From Fusobacteria bacterium ZRK30 (GTDB lineage: Bacteria > Fusobacteriota > Fusobacteriia > Fusobacteriales > Fusobacteriaceae), in the NCBI GenBank assembly GCA_024628785.1, contig CP102404.1:372001-436000 (forward strand): a stretch of DNA of 64,000 bases, given 5' to 3'. Below are positions 39,875 through 49,043 of this stretch, piece by piece. The stretch's first letter is position 1. Each line of letters opens with the position of its first letter. The translations under genes and the position numbers were made by a program. The notes beneath the pieces are model-generated. The model searched no databases and was not told the DNA's origin. It saw only the letters and a list, made by a program, of their open reading frames with translations.

Positions 39875-42571
39875 TTAAGCTTTAGTGATATTTATAGCAG
39901 TAACTTTTAATTCAGGTATGCTGCATACAGGGTCTAAGGCTTGACCATTTGTTAATACATTTGCTCCATTTCCAAAGTGGAATGGCATAAATACTGTTTT
40001 TCCAGAAACATCATTAGAGATATTAGCTACAGTAAATATTTGTCCCCTAGGTGAGTTAACAATAATATTGTCTTCATGTTCTATCTCTAGTTCATCGGCT
40101 AGCTCACGAGAAAGACTTAACCAGCTGGATTTAAATTCACTATCTATTTCATCAGTTTTCATAGTCATAGTCCTGGTATGATAATGCTCTAATATCCTCC
40201 CTGTTGTCATTATAATAGGATATTCTTCAGTTGCTTTTTCTATGGGGTCTATATATTTTACAGGCATAAATTCTACTTTTTCACCTTTCATAAACTTATC
40301 CTTATGTAAAAATTGAGTCCCAGGATGGTCTTTTGTAGGACAAGGCCATTGTAATCCTAGAGAATCAATTCTATCGTATGAAATTCCATTGTATTGAGGA
40401 GTTAAAGATGACAATTCTTCAAATACATCTTTAGAAGTTTTGTATCTATCTTTAGGATCTATTCCAAATTTTTCTAAAAGTTCACTGAAGATAACCCAAT
40501 CCGGTTTAGAATTCCCAATGGAATTAATAGCTCTTCTTACCCTTTGAACCCTTCTTTCTGTATTTGTGAATGTCCCGTCTTTTTCAGCGAATGTAGCTGC
40601 AGGTAATACAACATCTGCCAGTTCAGCTGTTTCTGTTAAGAAAATATCTTGGACAACTAAGAAATCTACTGTTTTTAATGCCTTAGTTACATGATGTGTA
40701 TCGGGATCAGAGATCATAGGATTTTCTCCTACAATATACATAAATCCTAACTCTCCATTGGCAGCTTTATCCATCATTTCTGGTAATCTCATTCCGTTAG
40801 TTGTGCTGAGTTTTGCATCCCATGCAGTTTGAAATTTATTTATAGCCTCTGAATCAATAACATTTTGATAACCGGGAAATTTATTTGGAAGAGCTCCCAT
40901 ATCACAAGCTCCCTGAACATTATTTTGTCCTCTCAGAGGATTAACCCCTGCGTTGGCTTTTCCTATATTTCCACAAGTCAGAGCTAAGTTTACACAAGAT
41001 TTTACATTATTAACACCTGTTGAATGTTGTGTAATTCCCATTGCATAGTATAGACCTGCAGCAGGACTATCAGCATATATTCTGGCAGCTTTTGCAATAA
41101 GTTCCTCTTCTACGCCGCATATTTTTGATGTTTTTTCCAATGTATATTCCTTGACAGTTTCTTTTAAAAGTTCAAAATTATTAACTTTTTTATCTATATA
41201 CTCCTGATCCTGGAGGTTGTTTTCTATAATATAATTCATCATTCCATTTAAAAGGGCAGTGTTTGAACCAGGTTGAATTTGAAGATAGCAGTCTGCAATT
41301 TCAGCTAATTTAATTCTAACAGGATCAGCAACTATTAATTTTGCTCCCTTTCTTACGGCTTGTTTTATAGAGGCTCCAATAACAGGGTGAGCTTCTGTTG
41401 TATTACTTCCGATTACAAATATAGTATCGTTATCTACTACTTCTTCTATGGAATTTGTCATGGCTCCACTACCAAGCATAGCTGCAAGACCTGCAACTGT
41501 AGAAGAATGTCAGAGACGGGCACAATGATCTATAGAATTTGTCTGGAATCCGGCTCTAACCATTTTTTGGAAAAGGTAGTTATCTTCATTTGTTGTTCTG
41601 GCACTGGCCAGCCCGGCAAATCCGGCTCCGCCTTTTTCAGCTAATGTTTTCTTTCTATTAAAATCAATGGCTTCATAGGCTTCTTCCCAAGAACATTCAG
41701 TTAATTTCCCGTCTTTTCTTATTAAAGGAGTTTTAAGTCTATCTCTATGATTGATAAAGTTGTATGCAAAAACGCCCTTAACACAGTAAAGACCATTGTT
41801 GACCTTATCCATAACAGGATCAACTCTAACAACTTTATTATCTTTTGTAACTAAATTTAACTGGCAGCCTACACCACAATATGAGCATGTTGTCTGGGTT
41901 TTTTGAACCTGCCAATTTCTAAATTTTTCTTTAGATTTAGGCATAAGAGATCCCACAGGACATGCATGAACACAGGCTCCACACTCTGTACAATTGGTAT
42001 TTCCATCAAAACTCGCTCTATCAACAACAGTATGGGGACCTCTATTATTTAGTCCCAATGCATCATTACATTGCAGCTGACTGCAAATTCTTACACATTT
42101 ATTACAAGAGATGCATTTATTGCTGTCAATTGAATAAAATTTAGCATCTTTATTTTTAGGAATACCTCTATGTTCCTGAATATCAGCAATGGCATCGATA
42201 TCAACACCATATTCGTAGGAGTAATCCTGTAACTTACATTCTCCTGATTTTTCGCAAGTGGGACATTCATTGGGATGACTGGCCCAAAGAAGTTTTAATA
42301 TAGTTTTTCTGGCATTTGCCACTTTTTCTGTTTCTGTTTTGATAATCATTCCCTCTTTAACTTCTGTTGAACATGAAGTTTGAAGTTTTGACCTTCTTCC
42401 AGTACCTATCTCTACAACACACATCCTGCAAGCTCCTGTTGGAACAAGTCTTTTATCATCACAAAAAGTGGGAATTTTGATACCTATATCTTCACAGGCT
42501 CTTAAAACTTTTGTATGTTTAGGGAAGCTGTATTCTTTATCATTTATAGTAATTTTAACCGAGTTTTCCAC
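39875..42571 (-). CDS. fdhA: Formate dehydrogenase alpha subunit, selenoprotein (UGA at 41510-41512 = Sec)
   Basis: One 898-aa protein read through an in-frame TGA. N-terminal electron-transfer part: 2Fe-2S ferredoxin (CEDIGIKIPTFC, GACRMCVVE), His-Cys cluster (HPNECPTCEKSGECKLQ) and two 4Fe-4S sites (CISCNKCVRIC, CTECGACVHACP). Then comes the molybdo- or tungsto-bis-MGD domain starting CSYCGVGCQL (about residue 230). The TGA is codon 354 in DHCARL-U-HSSTVAGLAAM, exactly where formate dehydrogenases carry the active-site Sec or Cys that binds the metal. A SECIS hairpin follows at the standard distance. It forms an NAD-type FDH with the NuoF- and NuoE-like proteins encoded upstream. Confidence 0.93.
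41480..41512 (-). promoter_or_regulatory. Bacterial SECIS element with UGA selenocysteine codon
   Basis: On the minus strand TGA (41512-41510) is followed, after 11 bases, by a 7-bp hairpin AGTTGCA-GGTCT-TGCAGCT (41498-41480). The apical GGTCT is the SelB-recognised GU loop. The distance from UGA to the loop is 18 bases, the same as I recall for the E. coli fdhF SECIS, which also has GTTGCAGGTCT. The host must therefore have SelA, SelB, SelC and SelD elsewhere. Confidence 0.9.
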
Positions 42572-42601
42572 ATTTTCCTCCTAGGGCATAAAATTTTTTA
42601 G

Positions 42602-43867
42602 TTAATCAATTGTTGCTGTATATAGTTCATCTTTGAAGTATTTAATAGCTTTTAAAACAGGAGTAGCCGCTGTCTGGCCAAGACCACAGAAAGAAGTTTC
42701 CTTCATGAGAGCTCCAACCTCTAAAAGATAATCTATATCACTTTTTTTTGCAGTTCTATTTATAAGTTTATCTATTATTTTTTTATATGCATGAACTCCT
42801 TCTCTGCAGGGAATACATTTTCCGCAAGATTCATGATGGAAAAAATCATTGGCTAGTTTAATATATTCTATAACTGACATATCTTCGTCGGCCACTAAGA
42901 TAGCACCTGATCCTATTCCAAGATCCAGATCCCAAAGATCTTCATATGTATATCTAGTATCTAATAGACTGGCAGGTACAAGGGGACCGGAAACTCCTCC
43001 AAGCTGCAGAAACTTAACTTTTTTATTGTCTTCAACGCCCCCGGCTACATCTTCAATAATTTGTCTGAGAGTAATACCAAATGGGATCTCATATACAGCA
43101 GGTTTGTTGACGTTACCACAGATGCTGATTAATTTAGTCCCGATACTATCTCCATATCCGTGTTTGGCATATTCAGAAGCTCCTATTTTAAGAATAGTAG
43201 CAGCTACTGCTAAACTTTCAACGTTATTAGATTGTGTAGGCATTTGAAGGTATCCTTTAGATCCGATTCTAGGTGGTTTAAGTCTGGGTTTCCCTGCTTT
43301 ACCTTCCATAGATTCAATAAGAGCAGATCCTTCACCGCAAACATAAGCTCCAGCTCCTGAAAATACTCTGATATCAAAATCAAACCCTGTTCCTAATATA
43401 TTTTTTCCTAAATATCCTTTTTTTCTGGATAGTTCAATGGCAGTTTCCAGCTGATGTTTCATATATGTATATTCTTCCCTTAAATAAATAGCTCCTGTTT
43501 TTGCACTTCGCATATACCCGGAAATAGTTAGACCTTCAATAACTTTATAAGGATCCTGTAACAATAGTTCCCTGTCCTTAAATGTGGCAGGTTCTCCCTC
43601 ATCGGCATTACAAATAACAAAAGTTTCTTCATCTAACTCACGAGTTCCCCCTTCCCATTTTTGCCAAGTAGGAAAAGCAGCTCCCCCTCTTCCACGAAGT
43701 CCGGAAATTTTTAATTCCTCTATAACATGTTGTTTTCCTTTTTCAAAGGCTACTTTAAGGCCGGTAAATCCACCGAGCTCTATATATTTATCGATCTCAT
43801 TATATTTATATTGACCAAAATTTTCACTGATCATCTTAATATTAAATTTATTATTTATTGTTCTCAC
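42602..43867 (-). CDS. NuoF-like NADH-binding subunit of formate dehydrogenase
   Basis: A 421-aa flavoprotein like NuoF / HoxF core. It contains the FMN/NADH-binding loop GLRGRGGAAFPTWQKW (about 54-69), ICNADEGEPATFKDRELL (about 82-99) and the 4Fe-4S motif ESCGKCIPCREG near residue 350. It would pass electrons between the FdhA clusters and NAD. The annotated start is a GTG at 43867 that overlaps the nuoE-like gene; an in-frame ATG at 43834 is equally possible because neither has a strong ribosome site. It lies 30 bases before fdhA and is co-transcribed. Confidence 0.9.
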   Translation of the reverse strand: MRTINNKFNIKMISENFGQYKYNEIDKYIELGGFTGLKVAFEKGKQHVIEELKISGLRGRGGAAFPTWQKWEGGTRELDEETFVICNADEGEPATFKDRELLLQDPYKVIEGLTISGYMRSAKTGAIYLREEYTYMKHQLETAIELSRKKGYLGKNILGTGFDFDIRVFSGAGAYVCGEGSALIESMEGKAGKPRLKPPRIGSKGYLQMPTQSNNVESLAVAATILKIGASEYAKHGYGDSIGTKLISICGNVNKPAVYEIPFGITLRQIIEDVAGGVEDNKKVKFLQLGGVSGPLVPASLLDTRYTYEDLWDLDLGIGSGAILVADEDMSVIEYIKLANDFFHHESCGKCIPCREGVHAYKKIIDKLINRTAKKSDIDYLLEVGALMKETSFCGLGQTAATPVLKAIKYFKDELYTATID

Positions 43868-44330
43868 CGTCCCCAGAAAGTTGATCTATTAGGTCTATTA
43901 TCTTCTCAACTGTGAGATTTCCATGAACTATACCATTAACTCTCATAGCAGGTGCAATATCGCAAGCTCCAAAACATGGAGTATGTTCGAAAGTAAATAA
44001 ATTATCAGAGGTAGTTTCTCCTAATTTAATATTTAATTTTTTTTCAATAGCTTCTCCCATGAGATGCTTTTTCTTGACACCGCAGACAGTACTCTCACAT
44101 AGTTGTAAAACGAACTTTCCTTTTTTGCAGGTGTTTATAGCTGAGAAAAATGTGATCACCTCATCTACCCTAGCTTTTGGCATCTTTAATTTTGTAGCCA
44201 CATAATCAGATATATCATCTGAAATATAATTGTCTTTATTTTGTCTTTGAATCTCAGTAAGAATTGGAAGTAGCTCTATCTTACTAAAATTAAAATCAGA
44301 TAATATGTTATCAATGTATCCATTATCCAC
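43851..44330 (-). CDS. NuoE-like 2Fe-2S subunit of formate dehydrogenase
   Basis: A 159-aa thioredoxin-fold ferredoxin of the NuoE / HoxE / FdhC group. The four cluster cysteines are in CESTVCGV (C-x4-C, about residue 90) and CFGACDIAP (C-x3-C, about 130). The N-terminal helices include DYVATKLKMPKARVDEVITFF, typical of the family. It is first in the three-gene operon nuoE-nuoF-fdhA and overlaps the next gene by 17 bases. It shuttles electrons close to the FMN of the NuoF-like subunit. Confidence 0.9.
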   Translation of the reverse strand: MDNGYIDNILSDFNFSKIELLPILTEIQRQNKDNYISDDISDYVATKLKMPKARVDEVITFFSAINTCKKGKFVLQLCESTVCGVKKKHLMGEAIEKKLNIKLGETTSDNLFTFEHTPCFGACDIAPAMRVNGIVHGNLTVEKIIDLIDQLSGDGENNK

Positions 44331-44600
44331 CTTAAATATCCCCCCTTAAAAATCTATAAAAATTTATTTTATTTTACTTAAATTCGTTTTCAATCGATAC
44401 TAATTGTATTAATTATATACTAAATGTTTAGAAAAAAATATTTTTTTTATTGGTAGTGAAAAAAAAAACATGTTTTTTGCACAGAACGCCTTAAAAATAT
44501 AAAGTTGGAATTTTATATTTTTTTACAAAAATATTTCTTTCACAAAAAAATAACACAGTAGTACTAAAAAAATTGACTTAGAAAAATAAAAATAGTAATA
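44331..44600. other. AT-rich divergent region between FDH and focA
   Basis: Left part of the 387-base divergent gap. It holds AGGGGGG-type ribosome signals for the minus-strand operon and AT-rich DNA with runs of A and T. No further gene was seen. The right part is described as a structured leader. Confidence 0.4.
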
Positions 44601-44685
44601 TACCCCTTGTAGGGTTGATTTAGTTAGGATCTTAATTTAATAATTTTTTATTGAATCCTAAAATACCAGCAGGGGGGAATTAACC
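44601..44685 (+). ncRNA. Candidate structured 5' leader of focA
   Basis: TTAGGAT (44624-44630) pairs with ATCCTAA (44655-44661). Around it GGTTGATT (44613-44620) pairs with AATTAACC (44678-44685), one G-T pair. The 3' side between them has GGGGGG (44672-44677), which can pair with CCCC (44603-44606) outside the stem, a pseudoknot-like layout. It ends 22 bases before the GGAGGA ribosome site. It does not match a riboswitch class I know. Confidence 0.35.
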
Positions 44686-44717
44686 TATCATAAAAATTAA
44701 ATAAAACGGAGGAAATT

Positions 44718-45527
44718 ATGTCAAAAACTTTTTTAAACACAGCGGAGGTAGCCGAAGCAGTTGTACAAATGGCTATCAAAAAAACAAAAACAAAATCATC
44801 AAAAATATTCGTACTGGGGATTATGGCGGGTATTTTTATCGGATTAGCTTTCATCGCGTATATTACAGTTACCCAGTCTCTTGGAGCCAATGTGGATCCT
44901 GGACTTTCTAAACTTCTTGGAGCTGCTGTATTCCCGGTTGGAATCATGCTAGTTTTATTTGCGGGGGGATCACTATTTACAGGTAATAACTTAGCTTTTA
45001 TTGCTTATATTACCGGCGATTCATCTCTCAAGGATGTTTTGAGAAACTGGGCTATGGTTTGGTTAGGTAACTTTGTAGGAAGTGTCTTTATTGCATGGGT
45101 TGCTATTGTTGGTGGAGTATTCAAGAGTGCTCCTATGGCTGCCAAAGTTGTGGCTATTGCAGAAGGTAAGGTTCATTTAGGCTTTGCTCAAGCTGTTGCC
45201 AGTGGTTTTTTATGTAATATTGTTGTAGCTTTAGCTGTTTGGATGACCTTTGCTGCTACTGATGCCACTGGAAAACTATGGCTTTGCTGGTTCCCTATAA
45301 TGATGTTTGCTCTTTCTGGATATCAGCATGTGGTTGCTAATATGTTTGTTATTACTGCTGGATGGATGGTTTCACCTGAAACTGTTGGTATTTCAAATAT
45401 GTTTATGAATAACTATATTCCTGTAACTATTGGAAATATACTCTCTGGTGGAATATTTGTACCTATTGCTTACTATTGGTTATACTTAAAGAAAGAACCT
45501 TCAACTGTAGCTGCACCTGTTAACTAA
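44718..45527 (+). CDS. FocA-type formate/nitrite channel
   Basis: A 269-aa pentameric channel of the formate-nitrite transporter family with six transmembrane helices. Family motifs visible are GIMAGIFIGLAFIAYI (first helix), FAGGSLFTGNN (about 90-100, with the Thr of the omega loop), GNFVGSVFIAW and SGYQHVVANMFVI (about 207-219, including the pore His). Being divergent from an NAD-linked FDH argues for formate as substrate, either uptake for oxidation or export of fermentation formate. GGAGGA precedes the ATG. Confidence 0.92.
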   Translation: MSKTFLNTAEVAEAVVQMAIKKTKTKSSKIFVLGIMAGIFIGLAFIAYITVTQSLGANVDPGLSKLLGAAVFPVGIMLVLFAGGSLFTGNNLAFIAYITGDSSLKDVLRNWAMVWLGNFVGSVFIAWVAIVGGVFKSAPMAAKVVAIAEGKVHLGFAQAVASGFLCNIVVALAVWMTFAATDATGKLWLCWFPIMMFALSGYQHVVANMFVITAGWMVSPETVGISNMFMNNYIPVTIGNILSGGIFVPIAYYWLYLKKEPSTVAAPVN

Positions 45528-45539
45528 ATCTTTTAGGAT

Positions 45540-45960
45540 TTTTCTTATTTCTAATATTTATTATCTGGGGGGAGAGGGAAGTAAGAATAAAAACAATGGA
45601 CAGGGAGATACACAGAGGTAAATCTTTTGGTTCGATTTTAATAAAAAAGTTAAGAGAAAGATAATCTGAATATCTGTAAAAATCCATAAAAGAAGGGAAG
45701 AAATTTCTAAAGAGTTCCTCTTTAATACGAGTTTATTTCAGATATGCGAATATTTTACTTAGGAACAATTTTCAAAGTTTGGCATTTTTTGGATACTTTT
45801 TCTTGCTATCCACATTTAAAATTTAGTTTTAATTAAACTTAACTTTAATAATCGTGGCATCGGTAGCTCATATTAAAAGCGAAAACTTTAGAATCTATCT
45901 GTTTTTTCTTTATGAGTTTAGTGTAAAAATTTCAGTTTATCACTGGAGCTATAAATCAAA
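45540..45960. other. Gene-free stretch after focA
   Basis: About 420 bases with no convincing frame. It contains, in reverse, the phrase ACCTCTGTGTATCTCCCTGT (about 45597-45616), which resembles TCTCGGTGTATCTCCGTGTC at 27718, a sign of a dispersed intergenic repeat. Nothing else stands out. Confidence 0.4.
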
Positions 45961-45965
45961 AAAAT

Positions 45966-46008
45966 AAAAAACTCCTATCTATAATAGTCGTACAGTTAGG
46001 AGTTTTTT
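45966..46008. terminator. Bidirectional terminator
   Basis: AAAAAACTCCTA and TAGGAGTTTTTT pair across a 20-base loop. It can end transcripts of focA from the left and of the FMN-binding protein from the right. Confidence 0.75.
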
Positions 46009-46126
46009 ATTTTTTATTTAGGAAAGAAAGAAACGAAAAAAATATTATTTTCATTTACTTATACTAATTAGTCGTAAAAGGTGGTTAAAAAGTTTAAATT
46101 TTTTTTAAATTTGAAAAAATAAATAT

Positions 46127-46543
46127 TTAATCGTTATCTAGAAAATCACTCGTTATCTTTAAGTAGGGCTGAACCTCTTCACTGTTAAAAATTTGTTTGG
46201 GTTCTACAGCATTTAAAATAGCTTTTTTTAAACCAACACAAGAATAACTAGCTCCTGCTATACTATCTATTGCGATACTTTGTTTTTTTATAACGTCGTT
46301 TATAGTGCCGCGAAATGCTTTTTCTTTTATCCCTTCTGTTTCATTTTCTTTTAATATTTTTATACCTACTATTTTTTCTCCCCTCAAAGTAACTTCTACT
46401 TCTATGGGACCTTTATAACCTTTACCGGTTCCGATTAAATTTTCTTTAGAGGTACTATCCCAGATACTGAGAGATATTCCTATTAAAAAAAATAATCCGA
46501 GACATATTTCAAACATCTTATCTTTTAACTTATAATTTTTCAT
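46127..46543 (-). CDS. Membrane-anchored FMN-binding-domain protein
   Basis: A 138-aa protein with an N-terminal helix (MFEICLGLFFLIGISLSIW, about 9-27) and one FMN_bind domain outside the membrane. The covalent flavinylation motif appears as DSIAGASYS (about 92-100), near the consensus Dxx(S/A)GA(S/T). The start of the domain is GKGYKGPIEVEVTLRGEKIVGI. Such proteins carry FMN attached by ApbE and pass electrons at the cell envelope. It is divergent from a second FMN_bind-like gene at 46672 with a palindrome between them. AAAGGAGTAAAG precedes the ATG. Confidence 0.82.
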   Translation of the reverse strand: MKNYKLKDKMFEICLGLFFLIGISLSIWDSTSKENLIGTGKGYKGPIEVEVTLRGEKIVGIKILKENETEGIKEKAFRGTINDVIKKQSIAIDSIAGASYSCVGLKKAILNAVEPKQIFNSEEVQPYLKITSDFLDND

Positions 46544-46567
46544 CTTTACTCCTTTTTTTTATAGTAT

Positions 46568-46584
46568 ATCAAATTTAATTTGAT
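46568..46584. promoter_or_regulatory. Palindromic operator between the FMN-binding genes
   Basis: ATCAAATTTAATTTGAT is a perfect 8-bp inverted repeat around one centre base. It overlaps the likely promoter region of the minus-strand gene (TATACT on that strand) and lies 17 bases before the -35 box of the plus-strand gene. Confidence 0.6.
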
Positions 46585-46600
46585 TAAGTCTACAAAAAGT

Positions 46601-46629
46601 TTGAAAAACAAATTAAATTATGGTATTAT
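46601..46629 (+). promoter_or_regulatory. Promoter of the secreted FMN-binding gene
   Basis: TTGAAA and TATTAT are separated by 17 bases, 43 bases before the ATG at 46672. Confidence 0.6.
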
Positions 46630-46671
46630 TATTTTGGTTACATAACAACAAACAATATTAGGAGGAAAGAG

Positions 46672-47088
46672 ATGAAAAAAATTATTATTTTAATCACACT
46701 TATCGCCGTATCAGCAGTTACTTTTGGGTCTACTTATTCAGATGGAACCTATAGAGGAAATTTTATCGATCGGGACAGCAATTATAATGGAGAAGTTCAA
46801 GTGAATGTCCAGTTTGATCTTGAAAATGATATTGTAAAGAAAGCATCTATGAGGATGTTGAATTTTAAAGGTCAAAATTATATGAAAGATCCTAAGTTAA
46901 AAAAGGAGAAAGAAAAATATGTTTCTGCTTTAAATCATTTAGTAGGGAAAAATTTAGAGGAGACAATGCCTGATCTATATACACCGGAAAACATTCCCAT
47001 GGCAGGAGCAACTGTTCGTGGAGGGAAAATAAGATCTGCTGTACAAGATGGATTAAATAGAGGAGTATACAGACTTCCTAAGAATTAG
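46672..47088 (+). CDS. Secreted FMN-binding-domain-like protein
   Basis: A 138-aa protein with a signal peptide (MKKIIILITLIAVSAVTFGS). The mature part has the FMN_bind start YSDGTYRGNFIDRDSNYNGEVQVNVQF and end MAGATVRGGKIRSAVQDGLNRG. In this ending the GAT core is kept, but the preceding Asp and following Ser of the usual flavinylation motif are changed, so covalent FMN is uncertain. It is divergent from the anchored FMN_bind protein, and the two may form an electron relay. AGGAGGA precedes the ATG. Confidence 0.72.
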   Translation: MKKIIILITLIAVSAVTFGSTYSDGTYRGNFIDRDSNYNGEVQVNVQFDLENDIVKKASMRMLNFKGQNYMKDPKLKKEKEKYVSALNHLVGKNLEETMPDLYTPENIPMAGATVRGGKIRSAVQDGLNRGVYRLPKN

Positions 47089-47097
47089 AAAATATTT

Positions 47098-47132
47098 AAG
47101 AACCTAACCTAGTAACGGTTAGGTTCTTTTTT
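47098..47132 (+). terminator. Terminator of the secreted FMN-binding gene
   Basis: AAGAACCTAACC and GGTTAGGTTCTT form a perfect 12-bp stem with a 7-base loop, then TTTT. It may also serve the convergent pilin gene. Confidence 0.9.
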
Positions 47133-47256
47133 GGTTAGGTTGGTAAAAATTAAATTCTTTTTCTAAATGTTATCTAGCTACACAGTAAATACTCTACTGA
47201 GTCGTCTTACAAATTAAGTTTTCCAAAGTTTCCGCCTTTGATACGGGTCTCTTTTC

Positions 47257-48489
47257 TTATCCATTATCCTCTTCGCCTTCTTCTTTTGGTTTTTCTTTTA
47301 TGGTAACAATTTCATCTGAATTTGTCCCGTCTAAAAGGATATCCTTAGATATTACTTCTGTTGTCCCATCGGGATTTTGAATCGTTAAATTAACCTGATC
47401 CTGGGCACTTCTTATTAAATTTACATTTTGTACTACATAGGTACCGTTGCTTCCTTTTGTTCCCAGCTCAAAATAAGAAACGGGCTGTGTTATTTCAAAA
47501 GAATATTGATCTGAATATGATCCTGACTCCCTATAACTGCTCTGTGTTTCTATCAAGTTTCCACCTTCATCAAAGGCAGAAATTTCTACCTGAGTAGCAT
47601 GGGAACTACTGGCATCAAAATACCCTCCCAATCCGTCTAAAGTGAAGATAACCTTATTTATATTTTCACCGTCTATATCTATTCTTAGATTATCACCTGA
47701 ACTTAGTCCTGATGCACCATTAGAAGTTCCTATTCCAGCTCCAAGATGACTATTTGGTCCGTTAAATGCTTCTAAAATTCCAGATGAAACTGTAGTTGTA
47801 ATAGTTGTCCCATCAGATTCCAAAACTGCTGTGTTTCCGTTAACTGTTCCCCAATCACTTAAGCTAACTGTTTCTCCAGGGGTTGTACCGATATTTACCT
47901 GGTTTGTATCGTCTGAAATACTACTTGAATCTGGAAAATATGCGATTTCTACATCTGCCGGGTAGGTCTCCCCGTCGACCATATCTTCCCATTCTCCGTC
48001 TTCATTTAAAAATTTTAATTTTCCGTAGGATAGAGTATCGGTATAATTTATTTTAGGAATTGGAACTGTTTCTCCTCCCCAAATTTCATTGTCGACATCT
48101 GATGTATATGCTCCATTGGGAAGGTTGGCATAGACCTCTCCATTTTCCCTATTATATATCCAGCCCCCTTTATTGTCCCTGAATATCACGATATTATCTG
48201 TTTCTTCGTAGCCTTCCTCATTAAATGAAAAGGGTTCAGTAGATTTCACATCAAATGTATTTTTCAGGTCGGTATCGTTGTTTGCCAGATCCGGAAATTC
48301 TTCCGCTAAACTTTCTTCAAATGACAATTTTAATCTGATTAACCCTAGTTTTTGAGATACCTTTGCCACCTTTGCTTTGTTTAAATTATTTAGAATTTTA
48401 GGTACCACTGTTGTTGCTAATATTCCTATTATTGCTACTATTATCAATAATTCCAGTGCTGAAAAACCTTTTTTTAGATTCTTCTTCAT
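47257..48489 (-). CDS. Type IV pilin-like protein with a large C-terminal beta domain
   Basis: A 410-aa protein starting with a class III prepilin signal: MKKNLKKGFSALELLIIVAIIGILATTVV, cleavage after G8, Glu at +5 and the hydrophobic helix after it. Ordinary pilins are 130-180 aa. Here residues about 150-410 form an acidic, Ser/Gly/Asn-rich, strand-rich region (LDGLGGYFDASSSHATQVEI, YFELGTKGSNGTYVVQNVNLI) that looks like a jelly-roll or adhesive module. It may be a minor or tip pilin. Upstream codons exist, but GAGGAGG lies just before the ATG at 48489. No other pilus genes are nearby. Confidence 0.8.
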   Translation of the reverse strand: MKKNLKKGFSALELLIIVAIIGILATTVVPKILNNLNKAKVAKVSQKLGLIRLKLSFEESLAEEFPDLANNDTDLKNTFDVKSTEPFSFNEEGYEETDNIVIFRDNKGGWIYNRENGEVYANLPNGAYTSDVDNEIWGGETVPIPKINYTDTLSYGKLKFLNEDGEWEDMVDGETYPADVEIAYFPDSSSISDDTNQVNIGTTPGETVSLSDWGTVNGNTAVLESDGTTITTTVSSGILEAFNGPNSHLGAGIGTSNGASGLSSGDNLRIDIDGENINKVIFTLDGLGGYFDASSSHATQVEISAFDEGGNLIETQSSYRESGSYSDQYSFEITQPVSYFELGTKGSNGTYVVQNVNLIRSAQDQVNLTIQNPDGTTEVISKDILLDGTNSDEIVTIKEKPKEEGEEDNG

Positions 48490-48510
48490 AAGAACCTCCT
48501 CATTTTTCAA

Positions 48511-49020
48511 ATTTAAAAAATTTTCTATATTTTAAATTTGCCTGTTTTTATTTTCTTCCTTTAGTTTTTATCTGATTTGTTAGTCCGATAAAAAAATAGC
48601 CTACGTCATATAATATTGTCACCACAACAACTCCACAGGGAGATATAACACATGCTATACAAATATATTAACATATAATTATTAACAAGTATATAAATTC
48701 ATTTTTGGATTAGAGTAAAGTATATGTCTGACGGGCATGATGGGCACGACGAAACTAGTGAGAAATATTCTAGGAAGTAGAGTAATATCTAGAAAAAAAA
48801 TTAGGTTCAAAAGACAAGTTAGAATATTAAAGTCAGACCTTAGTTTGTGTCCAAAAAATATTTTAAAGCTAAAAAACTTTCCTTTGTGATCTTAGTTTGA
48901 GGGTTTTTGTTGCGTTTAAAATGGTTTCAATCTAGAAAAAACTTGTATCTTAAACATTAAAATTAAATAATGATAAAAAAACTTGGATATATCTTAAAAA
49001 TATACTAAACTCGAATTGAC
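48511..49020. other. Gene-free region upstream of oppA
   Basis: About 510 bases without a credible gene. In reverse it carries AACCCTCAAACTAAGATCACAAAGGAAAG-like text (near 48860-48915), whose CACAAAGGAAA resembles part of repeat B. There is also GTCTGAC / GTCAGAC (about 48726 and 48832). TTGACA at 49016 has no clear -10 before the ATG. Nothing else was recognised. Confidence 0.4.
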
Positions 49021-49043
49021 AAATCTTACTAGGGAGGTAAAAA

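Noticed and set aside
41510-41512. Stop codon splitting the formate dehydrogenase into two genes or a pseudogene
   Set aside because: The TGA is at the known Sec position, the frame continues on both sides with conserved residues, and a SECIS hairpin follows at the right distance.
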